Below are positions 1 through 10,760 of a stretch of DNA of 64,000 bases, in pieces. The DNA lies in assembly GCA_039545355.1 (NCBI GenBank), contig BCJJ01000020.1, positions 703,396 through 767,395 of the forward strand, written 5' to 3'. This DNA is from Trichosporon coremiiforme (lineage: Eukaryota; Basidiomycota; Tremellomycetes; Trichosporonales; Trichosporonaceae). The notes beneath the pieces are model-generated. The model was not told the DNA's origin. It ran no database searches and saw nothing but the letters and a program-made list of their open reading frames with translations. A program made the position numbers and the translations under genes. The number at the start of each line of letters is the position of its first letter. The stretch's first letter is position 1.

Positions 1-1632
1 AGACCGTATCTGATCGCGAACGCCAGCGCAGTCCCGGCCAGCTGGATTGCCCCAATGGCCACACACAGGGTCTGCTCTTGCATGGGTCCAAAGTGGACGA
101 GGACCCAGTTGATCAGGGTCAGGTTTGTCGCNGACACAATGACTTGGTGCTTGTCGGCGGGTGCACGTTGCAGCCTGGTCAAACCNAGAAGCTCCAGGAG
201 CTGGAGGGTGACACGTGTTTTCAGTGCAGGCGGTGAGTCGAAGACAGTCAGCGACGGAGACAGGTGGCCAGTTTCTGTGTCGAACCTGGAAGGTCAGTGC
301 TACGACAGGCCGTCTGAACTCACTGTGGCAGGCGGTGGCGGGGACAGGGAACGATGCGGAACAGCTGCGGGCAGGATAAGATGAAGTTGAAGATCTGCGG
401 CATGAAGAAGAGAATGAGCGTCTTNGCAAAGTGGCCCTGCATGGCNACNGCNGAGAAAGCCATGCCTGTAAAGTAGCACAGCGTGTCGCCAGGGAAAGCG
501 CGAGCTGGGAACCAGTTGTGGTAGAGGAAGCCTGCGCAGACGCCAATGAGTGGAAGCATGAAGTAGAGACTCATGAGATGCCTCTTCACAACCTCTCCTG
601 CAGCCCAGTCGAGCAATCTGCCTTCCTCCGGGGTGCCAACACCGATGAGGCGGAGGAAGCGCGTCGACCAGATCGGCAGGAACAGCAGGTCGTTCAAGGC
701 GACGGACATGGCAATCAGCATGGCCTGCATGGTTTCCACGCCGTTGATGCCTGCCAGGATATTAATCGCATTTGTCGTGAATGTGGGGAGCATGAGGAGG
801 TACACATAGTAAAGAAAGCCTGCGCCGTCAGCCCTGAAAACTTCAGGTACACACCAAGGTCCACGACCATGTTTCCGGCCCAACCTGGCAGACCCAGCGA
901 CGTCAACAGCTTTCCAGCGCTGGCAGGAAGAACCACTGATGTCAGTCCACCTTCAGAGTAGTACACAAGCAGCATCGGGATCGCTGCGATCAGAGGAATG
1001 GGCAGCTTGTGTCGCCAACGAATGTCAAACAGATCATCGAGAAACCCGAGCAGTGTCGCAGTGAACAGGGACAGGAGCGAAGACAGGAACAAGTTTAGCT
1101 GTACCACATCAGTGCAAGACACCATTGCGTAGACTCACCTCCCCACATGGAAAGACCTCGCGCCCGATGCTGGATGTGTTGGCGTAGTGGAACAGATGCG
1201 AGAATGGAAAGGGAATGAACAGCATCATCAGACCGATGTAGAGCGAGGCGCAAGGGAGACCCAGGCTCTCGGGACTGCTGTGTCAGCACTGATGCGCGCA
1301 TGAACTTACATCCATGGTCCCGAGGTTTTGCCTCCGGGCTTGAGTAAGTCGCGTCCCTTCAGTCCCCTGTTGAGGAAGGCGCCCGCTACTCGCGGAACAA
1401 CAAGAACAGCTCCAACAAAGGCAAGCAGAGCGAATCCAATACTTGCTTGCAGCGCCGGGATTGCGGGCTGGGGAGGAAGGGGAATCGTGTCTGTGATGTG
1501 TCCAGGAAGAAGGATCAGCAGTAGTGGGTGGACAATGAGCATGAGCGATATCGGTATGAGTGTCGAGAGCAGCAGCACAGGCGGACTCCGGCCGAGCGTT
1601 TCGGTGGGAGCCTTGTGCGTTGTGCTGGCCAT
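1..1632 (-). CDS. ALG7: UDP-GlcNAc:dolichyl-phosphate GlcNAc-1-phosphotransferase (partial, 3' end off window)
   Basis: Multi-pass ER membrane enzyme that transfers GlcNAc-1-phosphate to dolichyl phosphate, the first step of lipid-linked oligosaccharide synthesis. The spliced reading has the family landmarks: the acidic [12 protein letters not shown] segment, [13 protein letters not shown], the [10 protein letters not shown] loop, [10 protein letters not shown], and a C-terminal part with [15 protein letters not shown] ending in RYG at the window edge. The start at 1632 follows a short pyrimidine-rich leader. Five exons are visible. Intron donors lie near 1309, 1134, 862 and 323, and the last intron (about 286-323) is only 38 nt. 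The exon 2 acceptor is a tandem CAGCAG, so a one-codon alternative is possible. Six N bases (132, 186, 425, 446, 449, 452) hide a few residues. The last codons lie beyond position 1. Confidence 0.93.
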
Positions 1633-2638
1633 GGTGTGAGAGGTTGAGGAAAACAAAAATAACAAAGTGACAACGAAAGTGGAGGCACCAACATGGCTTT
1701 ACGCGTGTCGGCGATCGGTGACATGAATGATGCCTCTAACGTCGCTTGTTGTGTCATCACATCGCATGTGAGGCTGCGTGGTGATCCACAGTGATCAGTG
1801 AAGCGCATGGCAGCGTGAAGTGCATGGTACGTGTTGGGTCATGCATTGTGAAAAAGGTGTGAGGCAACTCCGGCCCGACGCTTGGTCCTCGCCCATTCTG
1901 CCGTTCCGCGGTGGGGCTCCGACGGGGGACAGTTGCTCTGCGCTTGAGTAGGCGATAGCAATACACTGTGCAGCCCTGACGGCCAGAACCTACAGCAACG
2001 AGCACATCGACATGTCGCGACTGTTGACGTCCTCGTCATGTCAGTCACGTGCTGTCGTCAAGACGGCTTTGACTGACTCGGATGTGACTTAACCGCCCGG
2101 TGCGAGATTGATATAGTCAGCTCCTCTTCTTTGACCACACCAGCATGATTACGCGGACAATCGTGAGTGTTCTGGAGACTTTTGAAGCTAACATGACAGA
2201 TCCGACATGGCGAGTCCACAGGTAAGAGTCACTCGAAAGACGCCCTGCTCCTGGGATCGAGGATCCTGGAATGAGGCAACATGAGAGGGAAAGTGGTCGG
2301 TAACTTGCAACGCTTTTCGGACTCGTCAGACATCAGCTTGTCGTCAATCACCGCACTCGCCGCAGCGGAGAAGGGGAGCTCAATCCGGGGCCGCAGACTG
2401 TGAGCAGAGGCATGCCAAAACAAGGCGATTCAGGGATCGGCGCCCGAGCGACATCCGGAGACGGTTAGAGCCGCATCCACCGCACGTGGCGTGACGTCAA
2501 TCACTGGCCGGCATGGCCGGCATGGCCTGCAGGACGGCGATCATGCCCAGGTCCTATAAACGTGTGACTACTCGCTCGCCACCTGATCGCCGCCCACCCC
2601 AACACACATTCCACTGCAACTCCCACCAAGACGCTCCG
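1633..2638. other. Intergenic region between ALG7 and the 2639 gene
   Basis: About 1 kb separating two divergent genes; it should hold both promoters. It contains an ATG at 2144 followed by two consecutive splice-like units (see findings) but no convincing long reading frame. Confidence 0.6.
2555..2560 (+). promoter_or_regulatory. TATA-box-like element
   Basis: TATAAA lies 84 nt upstream of the ATG at 2639. A similar element sits at a similar distance before the secreted VWA gene at 10761, which supports a real core promoter. The assignment rests on motif and spacing only. Confidence 0.4.
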
Positions 2639-3246
2639 ATGGCCGCCCGCGTCATGATGTCCGCCGTTAAAGAAGAGGCTGCCATGGTGTCGACCGAGGC
2701 TATTGCCGCTGCCCGATCGACCGTTACGACTGAAGCAGGCGCTGTCACGCGACAGGCTGCCGAAGCCGCGTTCAATCCACTTGCCGCTAAGGAGGCAGCC
2801 GAGGCAAATGCACGCAACGTCGTCCATACCACTGGTAAGTCAGTGTGACGCCCGACCCTTCTCACGAGCTTCACTGACCCTTTTCAGAGAAATCGGTACT
2901 GGAAGCGATAGGACGAGGATCGCCCGTTCCCGGACACGTCGGAACCCCGAAGATGACCTCCTCGACGTCCACCCTTGGCAACACGATCCTTGGCGAAGCC
3001 GGTGCCGAGGCGAGCGCTACACTGAGGGAAACCACAGTTTCAGAGAGCACGATTGTCGGCAAGTTCCTGGAGCAAGACATGGGCGTCAGCGTTAAGGAGG
3101 CTATGACGAATGCCGGCGAGACTGGTGTTCAGGCTGTCACAGAACAGGCTGTGCAGGTCGCCGAAGCAGTCCTCGACGGTAAGTTTGCCGATACCGGAAA
3201 GGCTGTTCTTGCACTCAAAGAGGGCGCCCCCAAGGCGTTCTCGTGA
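2639..3246 (+). CDS. Small Ala/Thr/Val-rich hypothetical protein
   Basis: Two exons (2639-2834 and 2888-3246) joined by a clean intron with a GTAAGT donor and TTTTCAG acceptor give a protein of about 184 residues. I do not recognise the family. It is rich in Ala, Thr, Val and Glu, has no cysteine, no obvious signal peptide and no membrane segment. It reads as several amphipathic helical segments such as TRQAAEAAFNPLAAKEAAEA and VTEQAVQVAEAVLDGKFA, broken by Gly/Pro. This resembles soluble helical stress proteins in composition only. The ATG at 2639 was chosen because it lies just downstream of a TATAAA element. An upstream in-frame ATG at 2513 precedes that element. The frame stays open across both exons, so the gene appears intact. 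Confidence 0.65.
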
Positions 3247-3740
3247 AATACTCAGCTCACGGGACTCAGGTCAACGAAGACGAGCTTAGACATGAGACGT
3301 AGCCAGACCTCAATAGATAGACGCCCTGCTTGTAACACTATAATTTTGTCATACCATAGACGACATGCGATCTTCCTAACGATTTTGTCTCAATCGCGCA
3401 CGCTCTCGCCGAACATTTGCTGTTATGTCAGCTTGTTTGTCGGCATCACGCGGTTAATCTTCCCGTAACCCACATGGTACAGCTCCCATCACGCCCACAT
3501 TCTAGATTGAAGACCGACGAGACACCACCGACATATCGGCCAAGGTTCCACTGGGGCGAGATCTAGAGCTTACCGTCAATTGCCGACTACCTCTCAATTG
3601 CAGCATGATCCGAACGGCGTCGTCAGTCACGCTTGCTGCGCGGAAGCAATCGGGATGTCTAGGTGGGCATTTGTTCTGGCCGGTCTTAAGATCTGGGAGC
3701 GACAGAGGTGCAGCCTTGGATATTGAGCCATCCATCAACC
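3247..3740. other. Intergenic region with no gene seen
   Basis: About 490 bp between two plus-strand genes. It would hold the 3' end of the orphan gene and the promoter of the epimerase gene. No repeat or RNA gene was recognised. Confidence 0.5.
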
Positions 3741-5080
3741 ATGCTAACGATTGCGATCACCGGATCGAACGGCGAAGTCGGGAAGCGTACTGTGCTCGAG
3801 GCGCTGAAGGATGGCCACAGCGTGATCGGGCTGGACCAGGGTGATGAGGCCAAGCTCGCGCGCGATGTGGACGAGGACCTCCGCAAGCGGTTCACGTACA
3901 AGCAAGCCGACCTGAAGAACCGTGACGCCTTTCTGGACGCGGCACGCGGAAGCGACGCCTTGATCCACCTCGCGGCCGTGTTCAAGAAGGAAGGCATGCC
4001 AGAGAGCTTGCAGCTGCCCGAACATGTAAGTCGCCAGAGGACTCCGTTACCCCGGAGGCACGAGCCGAACACTAACATCACAGGTCATCCATAACTTGAA
4101 CACGGTCATGTCATGGAACGCGCTGGATGTGGCTGCCGAGCTCGGGCATAAGCGCGTGTCGCTCGCGTCGAGCATCAACGCCATCGGCCTGAGTACGTCG
4201 GGGTCAGGGCACGGCTAACGGCTCAGAGTTCTCAGAGCATCCAACACTGCACTACCTCCCGCTCGACGAGGAGCACCCGTGCGACCCGGAAGACGGTTAT
4301 TCGGTGTCCAAACTGTAGGTACTGCCGTACTGGGCTGGCTGGCCCACGGCTCTGGGCCGGGCGCCTCGGGACACGGGATGGAACCTGGAGGCGCCAGACT
4401 GGTGCGCCAGTGAGGCGCACGGGCTTGCTGGCGCGCTGGTTCGCGTAGGACATTGGACACAGCGTGAGGCGTGACGCGCACGACCGCTCATGAACATTGA
4501 AACCTGCGCCACGCAGCACAGTCCAATGGTCCAGCGTGGTTCGCTGTGCGCGTTCCGTGCGTGCCGTGCGTGGACGAAACGCCGTCCCAAGGATTCCAAA
4601 GGCAGCCTAACGCCATCACGCCCCGCACGCTCCGAAGCTGACACGATCTGCAGACAGCTCGAGCTGCAAGCGCGCGCGTTCGCGCGCAAGCACGGCATGC
4701 GCGTAGCGTGTATCCGACCGCACTGGGTGATCCCAGAGTCGCTGGCGTACGATCCTGAAAAGCTTGCTGAGACTGGCGGACTCGCGAACGACCTCTGGGC
4801 CTGGACATCGGAAGGGCAGGCCGCCCGCGCGTTCCTGCTTGGTCTGACCGCTCCGGAGACCACATTCCCGGACGGCACGGCGGAAGCGTTCTTCGTAGTC
4901 GCGCCGACTACTGTGCGGAGGGAGCCTACGAAGAATCTCATCAAGGAGCACTTCCCGGAGGTGGACGTCAAGGACTGGAAATGCGACTTTAACGGGAACG
5001 AGGGACTGTATGACTGCTCCAAAGCGGAGCGCATGCTCGGGTGGACGGAGAGGGCATTCCCCTGGTCTCCGGCTGAGTGA
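3741..5080 (+). CDS. NAD(P)-dependent epimerase/dehydratase family protein
   Basis: Short-chain, Rossmann-fold nucleotide-sugar-epimerase-like enzyme of about 300 residues. The N-terminus has the TGSNGEVG dinucleotide-binding loop; then come an acidic strand end (IGLDQGD), a D-LKNRDA segment and LIHLAA. The catalytic triad is visible as SSINAIG followed by YSVSK (YxxxK). The C-terminal part has IRPHWVIPES and ends in a segment typical of small fungal epimerase paralogues (YDCSKAERMLGW). Four exons: introns at about 4025-4083, 4193-4226 and 4315-4653. The last is about 340 nt, far longer than the others here. Substrate cannot be read from sequence; the family acts mostly on nucleotide sugars or as general dehydrogenases. 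Confidence 0.85.
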
Positions 5081-6033
5081 ACGGCGGTCTGCACGGTCTG
5101 CACGGTCTTCCCTGTAGCGCAGTAACTTGCAGCAGGAACCCCACGTAAGGTACGGAGCAAGAGAACAGCGGCGGATGGAACAATAGGCACGTCTGAAGGA
5201 TTGGCCCTCGACGTTGCGTCCTGGGAGCTAGCTATGCATTGTTGTTACGCGCAGCGAGGTTGAGAGTCAACTGCGGGATGCAAGCTCGTGAGGCCGGCTG
5301 TGTACGTCTCCCCAATGGGTGTGGATATGAGGATACCGTCATGGTGCTCCCAGGACAGGCTTTTCATGTACGACGCCTAATGCATGGTTCAACTCGGATC
5401 CAGGCACGCGATGGGATGGGATGTGATACGCGTCAGTGGTGCAGCATGATTTGTATGGGCGTTCCTGGGCGCAGGGCGTGTCTCATTAAGCGAGCCCTCA
5501 CTTAGGCAGGCGTGACATGTTGTGACACTGATCGTTTCGTGTCTCTCATTCACGACCGCAACCCTCCCTCCAATCCTCATCGACCCTCACAACTAGACCC
5601 TGCCCCTTCACCACAACTCGCTCCACACACGTCTCCAGTCTCCTCTTTTACGACCGTCCCCTCATCGCCCCGCGGGCGCGCCCCGCGACACCTTGCAGAT
5701 ACGACACGACCTTACGAACTCATTCACGCATCCTCGACCAACGCGACGTTCACATCATCACTGAGATTTCGCTTCGCCCGAGCTCTAAACAATATCGACA
5801 ATATCGCACCACGGCCCGTTAGCGTAGATTGCAATCAACGTCACCGCCGTTACACTCTCGGTCACCTTTTTGGGTATTCAACTTGGGCTTGAGAGCGGGC
5901 GGAGCTTTAATACCTGCGCTAGCTGGTTTCCCGTTTTGTGCGCTCTCGCCTTGCCTTGTCGTCAATCTTCACTCGACCGCATCTCAAAAGACATTGCGAG
6001 CGCACGACCTTTCGAGAGCTCGACACCCCATCA
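5081..6033. other. Promoter/5' leader region of BYR4
   Basis: About 950 bp with pyrimidine-rich stretches from roughly 5560 onward, typical of fungal 5' leaders. The reading frame of the next gene is open back to an ATG at 5938. No separate gene is supported. Confidence 0.5.
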
Positions 6034-8550
6034 ATGTCGACCACTCCGCCGTTAGGCGGCTCAGGCGGGACCGTAGATGACTGGACCGATGATCCGAGCT
6101 TCGACTTGTCCTTCGCTTCGACTTCGAGTTCTTCTTCAACGTCACACAGCCTGTCTCGCCCGGCGGGATCGCCTCTGCGTCAGATGCATGCCGCATTGAA
6201 CGTCAAAACTATCGACTTTGATGACGCCGACTTTGATCTCGACGGACTCGACGACCTCGATCTAAATGCGGGAAACACCATCAAGGCCAAGTCCCTGTCA
6301 CTCTCGCAACCGGATTTAAACTCCACCCCGAGAGCTCCAAAAGCAGGCACCGCGTCCAGCTCCTCAATGAAGACCATTTCCGCCACCGTCATGGGCACCG
6401 GGCCGGCCGGCGTCGGAACCATCACCAAACTGGGAGGCAGCTCAAAGACGCCTGTTAGCCCCGCATCAAAACTTCCTTTGGGCGCGGTGAAGGCGCGCGC
6501 CAGGGCCATTGAGCAGGGTTGGGAGGACGACGTCGACTTTGACTCTGGAGCCGGAGTAAGCGCAGCTGCCGACCTGAGAGCCAAGCTTCACAACTTGTCA
6601 ACATCGTCTTCAGCGAAACACTTTCCCGGAGTCAACGCCCTGGACGACCTCGACGATGACGAGGACCAGGACACGTTAAAAGCCGGCGCGACTCTCAAGG
6701 CCATGTTGCCTCCGAAACGCGAACGCGACGCTCAAGCCACGATCAAATTGAGCTCGAGCACGGGTCTGAGCGGCAGCGGCAGTGGCACCCTGAAGTCAAC
6801 ATCGGCATTGGCCAAGAGCCTTAGGGAGGAAGACGATCTGGAAGGCGATCTCGTCCTCCCTCTGAGCTTGACCAACCTGACTCTTGCAACGCAATCGTCG
6901 CAGCACAGGCTGCGAGCACGAAGTTCTATCGCTTCGACGGTTACGACCGACTGGGACTCGCCATCGACGCCGAGCACGTCGGGCCGCAAGACCTTCATGT
7001 TTGACGACAGCCCCGGCGCCCGGCCGTCCGACACGTCGTTGACGAGCGTTTCCTCGAATGGGCTCGAGCACAGCAAGAAGTCGGCTGAGGACTTTTTGGA
7101 GGAAGAGGAAGACTTTGAGTCTGGACTCATTCTGCCTGAGCAACTGTTTCAGAAGAAAGGCAGTGTGCTGAACTCGATCCTCAACCGCAAGCGACGACAG
7201 CAATACGTGCCGCCGCCTCCGACGCACGATTTTGAGGAAGGACTTGTTCTGGAGGACCCCAGGGCGGACCTGTCGAAGCGACGGTTGAAGGAGAGCCGGC
7301 GTGCCCGCACTGTTCCTGTTCCTTTCAACCTTAGCACGACAAAACGCGCCGAGCACAAGGAACTGCGTGACCCGCTCGAGGTCCCGCGACCACCATCAAA
7401 ATCGCCAGCCTCCAGCATCTCACGCGGCAACAACCCTTACCGCGATCGCTCCAAGTCACGCCCAACATCACCGCACGTCCCCCTATCGCGAGCTTCTAGC
7501 AGGACGCGACTCAGCGACATTCCCGTTCCACCGATACCGCCTTCCGTTCCAAGCACCCCGTCACGCCTCCGCCAACAAAAGTCGTACCACCACCTGCAGC
7601 CTAGCGTGTCTCCGACGTTAGTGCGCAAAAAGTCCCTGGCTAGCATGCAGGATGCGCTTGCTGCGGGACACGTCCGCGAAGCGGATCTGCCGTCGATCAG
7701 CCGATTGACGCAGCCGACATCAAGCTCTCTCGCGAAGCAACGCCTTCCGCACCGGCGCAAGATGGAGATGCCGAAGCGGCGGCAGTGGGGCGACGGAAGC
7801 GAGCTGGACTCGATCGAAGACCTTGTCGACACGAGCGCGCCACCTGCTCCTTCTTACGGACGCCTGGGCAAGCGGAGTCACGAAAAGCTTCCGAAGGGGG
7901 TTGAGGGTGGAGAACGCCAAAAGTCAGGCAAACGTCGACCGCGCAAGCCCGCAATGCTCATCAAGAACCTCGGCAGCGTTAACGAGCGCAAGGTTGTTGG
8001 CGACATGGTGTGGAACCCCGCTACCTTGCGATGGGAAGGCAACGAGGCTATATTGCGTGACTTTGACGTGGTGGCATCCTCTCGCCCTGCTCTGATCTCG
8101 CACATCCCCACGCACAACTCGCCGATGAAGATCGTGGGCGACATGAAGTTTGACCCGGTGCGCATGTGCTGGATCTCTTTGACAGAAGAGGAGGATCCAT
8201 TCGCCTCGATGGCCGACGATGAGGACGAGCCCTCGACGTTACGCATCAGCGGAAAGAAGCTTGTTAGCATCGGGCTTTCCTCCATCCCGTCCGCCACTAC
8301 CGCGCAGACTCCACAATCGCGATTCGTCTCCGAGTCAACCACGATCAGCACGCATAGCTGGGAGGACCGCACGCGCCCCAACGTCCACAACGCTGTCAGC
8401 ACTGAGCTCTGGAATGAGTGCCGCGCTGCCGAGGAACGCCACCGTCGAGAGATGCGCGGCTGGGTCACGCGTCCTGGCGACTCAAGAGACCGGGATAGGA
8501 GAGAAGAGAAGCGATTATGGGAGGTGAGGAACCTGGCTATGCGCAGCTAG
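6034..8550 (+). CDS. BYR4: Byr4/Bfa1-like spindle-pole GAP subunit
   Basis: Intronless 838-residue protein with the signature of the Byr4/Bfa1 family, the scaffold half of the two-component GAP (with Cdc16/Bub2) that holds the Spg1/Tem1 GTPase inactive in the septation initiation or mitotic exit network at spindle poles. Repeated acidic-plus-LP segments occur (GDLVLPLSL, FESGLILPEQ, FEEGLVLEDP). A basic Ser/Pro-rich middle follows, then RRQWGDGSELDSIEDL, and two related C-terminal modules, VVGDMVWNPATLRWEGNE and IVGDMKFDPVRMCW. An N-terminal Asp-rich stretch (FDDADFDLDGLDDLDL) is also present. Many Ser/Thr-Pro sites suggest mitotic kinase control, as known for the family. The start could be the in-frame ATG at 5938, which would add 32 basic residues. 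I prefer 6034 because the extension looks like leader sequence. Confidence 0.82.
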   Translation: MSTTPPLGGSGGTVDDWTDDPSFDLSFASTSSSSSTSHSLSRPAGSPLRQMHAALNVKTIDFDDADFDLDGLDDLDLNAGNTIKAKSLSLSQPDLNSTPRAPKAGTASSSSMKTISATVMGTGPAGVGTITKLGGSSKTPVSPASKLPLGAVKARARAIEQGWEDDVDFDSGAGVSAAADLRAKLHNLSTSSSAKHFPGVNALDDLDDDEDQDTLKAGATLKAMLPPKRERDAQATIKLSSSTGLSGSGSGTLKSTSALAKSLREEDDLEGDLVLPLSLTNLTLATQSSQHRLRARSSIASTVTTDWDSPSTPSTSGRKTFMFDDSPGARPSDTSLTSVSSNGLEHSKKSAEDFLEEEEDFESGLILPEQLFQKKGSVLNSILNRKRRQQYVPPPPTHDFEEGLVLEDPRADLSKRRLKESRRARTVPVPFNLSTTKRAEHKELRDPLEVPRPPSKSPASSISRGNNPYRDRSKSRPTSPHVPLSRASSRTRLSDIPVPPIPPSVPSTPSRLRQQKSYHHLQPSVSPTLVRKKSLASMQDALAAGHVREADLPSISRLTQPTSSSLAKQRLPHRRKMEMPKRRQWGDGSELDSIEDLVDTSAPPAPSYGRLGKRSHEKLPKGVEGGERQKSGKRRPRKPAMLIKNLGSVNERKVVGDMVWNPATLRWEGNEAILRDFDVVASSRPALISHIPTHNSPMKIVGDMKFDPVRMCWISLTEEEDPFASMADDEDEPSTLRISGKKLVSIGLSSIPSATTAQTPQSRFVSESTTISTHSWEDRTRPNVHNAVSTELWNECRAAEERHRREMRGWVTRPGDSRDRDRREEKRLWEVRNLAMRS

Positions 8551-9287
8551 CACCTCGCCTTCCGCCAAATACCCCAGGCGCTCGCTCGGCGATGAGTGCT
8601 CCAACATAATAGATATACCTCAGAAGCACGATCGCCACGCACCTGATCCGACGACGACGATGTTGTACAGTGTTGTGATTAGTGTACAAAACCATGCCGG
8701 AGAACTGTCCCGGCTCCTACCCGAGCCGCTCACAGTGAGCCCTGTTATGAATCCCCATGGCATTTACGTCTCCTTGACATGAATGGGTGGTGTGTTCATT
8801 CACATCGCGCCCACTGGCTGCGAGCAGCGATGCGCCAGCCTCGGGGAGGTAAGGTGATGGGTCATGTGGGGCACATCCGATGTCGGATGGGGATCTTGGG
8901 AGCGGCGACCTGCGCGCAGGTGTGGAAGCACGACGTCCGCCACCAGTCTGTCAGCACTGGCTGCCCCAACATCCCCAGATTGGCTCCACGTCGGTCACGG
9001 CAGGCTCGGCGCAAAGAACGTTGCTCCACACTTGGTGAATCGTAGCTCGAGCGCTACAATTCTCATGGTCCGTAAGGCCACTGAACATCTGGTAATTAAC
9101 GATCGACCGCTTGAAAGGCTTAGGAGGCACGGCCGTTCAAAAACGGAATGAAGGCCGAACGAGTCCTTCGGTGAGCACGAGGTGTTCAGGAGGGCACATG
9201 GTGGATACAATACTTAAGGCTGGGTTCTGTTAGCGGCCGCTCGAGATCTTCGTATTCTCAGCTTACCACCTCCGCTAGCTCCCCCGC
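8551..9287. other. Intergenic region with polylinker-like site cluster
   Basis: No gene is supported. At 9234-9250 recognition sites for NotI, XhoI and BglII overlap within 17 bp (see findings). The rest is unremarkable. Confidence 0.5.
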
Positions 9288-9564
9288 AATACGTGCATTG
9301 ATTTGCTCTCACTTCCCTCGTGGCTCTCGTTGCGCGTAAGCCATTCTTCCCTCATGCACGCTAACACACAGCAATTCTCGCGGCGCCCTACACGACAAGC
9401 ACCCCGAGATCTAAAAGTGCTACGTAGCCAACAAAGCCGGCAAGGCGGCCGAGGGTTGCAAGGCGATCTGCGCCATTCGGGACGCCTTCGGACAGTGCGC
9501 GCGTTGTGCACCTGACATCGGTGCCTGCTACTTGCAAGCCAAGAAAGCCTGCGGCAAGGTCTAG
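9288..9564 (+). pseudogene. Relic or mis-sequenced gene for a small cysteine-rich secreted protein
   Basis: A frame at 9415-9564 ends at a TAG and encodes a compact segment with seven cysteines in spacing C-x12-C-x3-C-x8-C-x2-C-x6-C-x7-C. Upstream is a hydrophobic signal-peptide-like stretch (about 9302-9335: FALTSLVALVA). A textbook 36-nt intron follows (9336-9371, GTAAGC donor, GCTAAC branch, ACACAG acceptor). The pieces are not in one frame. No ATG begins the signal segment, a TGA precedes it in frame, and after the intron the frame runs into a stop unless one base is gained in an A-run near 9413-9416. So the gene is either decayed or hit by homopolymer errors. Function unknown; the composition fits fungal small secreted proteins. 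Confidence 0.5.
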
Positions 9565-10760
9565 AGCGAGAGCATACGTAGCGCAGCGATGAACTGGAAG
9601 TGATCTTATCAGTAGCTGGTGGCCGAGATAGAGAATAGGCACGGAGTGCGTAGTCTTCGTCGCAGTATAATAGTCCTTCATGCCAGGTACAGTACGTAAC
9701 TTCAACACCATCGCGCAGGAAACTAAACCCCGTTATTGCAGCGTTTCCAAAGCTGCATTCGCCTTTCTTTGGTTGCTCTATGCACTTACCGGCGTGGCCA
9801 CGTGGTGAGTCTGCAACATCACGAACGACATGGCTTGTTCTTCTCCCCGCGTTCCCTGCAACCTCTTTCGAAACACCATAGCCTCGGAACACCGGAATAA
9901 CTGGGTTCAATAGGTGGCACCGTGGCGCGACAATGTCCCCGTGACTAGACAGTCCTGGAAACTCTGCAAACCCCCAATGGGTTTCGCTGAGGAACGACGG
10001 ATGCCCGTTCGTTCGCGAGAGACCTGGACTTCTCCCCACCCAAAACCAGGCAGGATGCGCGGGTCACCAGACACGACCCAAAACGCTAGTGGAAAAAGAC
10101 TGCCAGCGACTCATCCGACGTTTTCAGAAGTTATCAGTCCCGAAGAAGACCTCGCAGGATCTTTTTGCTCCAAAGAGCGTAACGAGGTTAATTAAGTGGG
10201 CAGTGAGAGAACCCGCGTGCTTCTTCAGGTTAGTCGACGAGTGCCGGGACGCATTCTGGAGTTCGGTGTGGCGGCCCAGGCGCATCTAGGTCGAGTCGGT
10301 GAGTGACCTCAGGGCCAGCGGCAAGGCTTTCCAAAGGGCTCAACAATCCGTTGCAGGCTATTCTGCATTCAACAGCCTTTTAGCTGGTAGCTCAATGGTC
10401 CGACTACATGCGCCACTCGGGACGCTGATGAAAATAGACATCAGGCTGTTCTTGGGTTCATGTCCTCGTTCAACTCCGCTGACGTGACTGGAATGTGGCG
10501 TCGGATGTGCGGGTGAATGCCGAGAACGACTTGCGGATAACGCGGAACAGAGACGACCTAGATGAGATTCTCGGTTACCCATCTATGCGGGATCGTTCTG
10601 TGGCTTCTGTGGCTCCTGTGGCAGCTGTTGGGTGGTGTTGCCTGCTGCCTCCTGCTACTGTCTGCTGCTGCCTGTATCTCCATATAAACTGACGCGCAGT
10701 GTCTCCTCATGCTCGCCTTCGCTCCCAACCCAGTTACTCCTTAACTCACACTCGTTTAAC
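9565..10760. other. Intergenic region upstream of the VWA gene
   Basis: About 1.2 kb with no supportable gene. The stretch 10600-10680 is a low-complexity run of imperfect TGTGGC and CTGCTG words just before a TATA-like element. Confidence 0.5.
10683..10688 (+). promoter_or_regulatory. TATA-box-like element
   Basis: TATAAA lies 78 nt upstream of the ATG of the secreted VWA protein, close to the spacing seen for the 2555 element. Motif and position only. Confidence 0.4.

Noticed and set aside
9275..10039. 254-codon open frame on the minus strand
   Set aside because: Arg/Ser/Cys-rich random composition, no domain, antisense to the cysteine-rich gene relic, and much of it lies in ordinary intergenic sequence.
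10378..10470. tRNA-like A-box (TAGCTCAATGGT) with a later GGTTCATGTCC
   Set aside because: No acceptor or T-stem pairing could be formed, and the spacing would need an odd intron.
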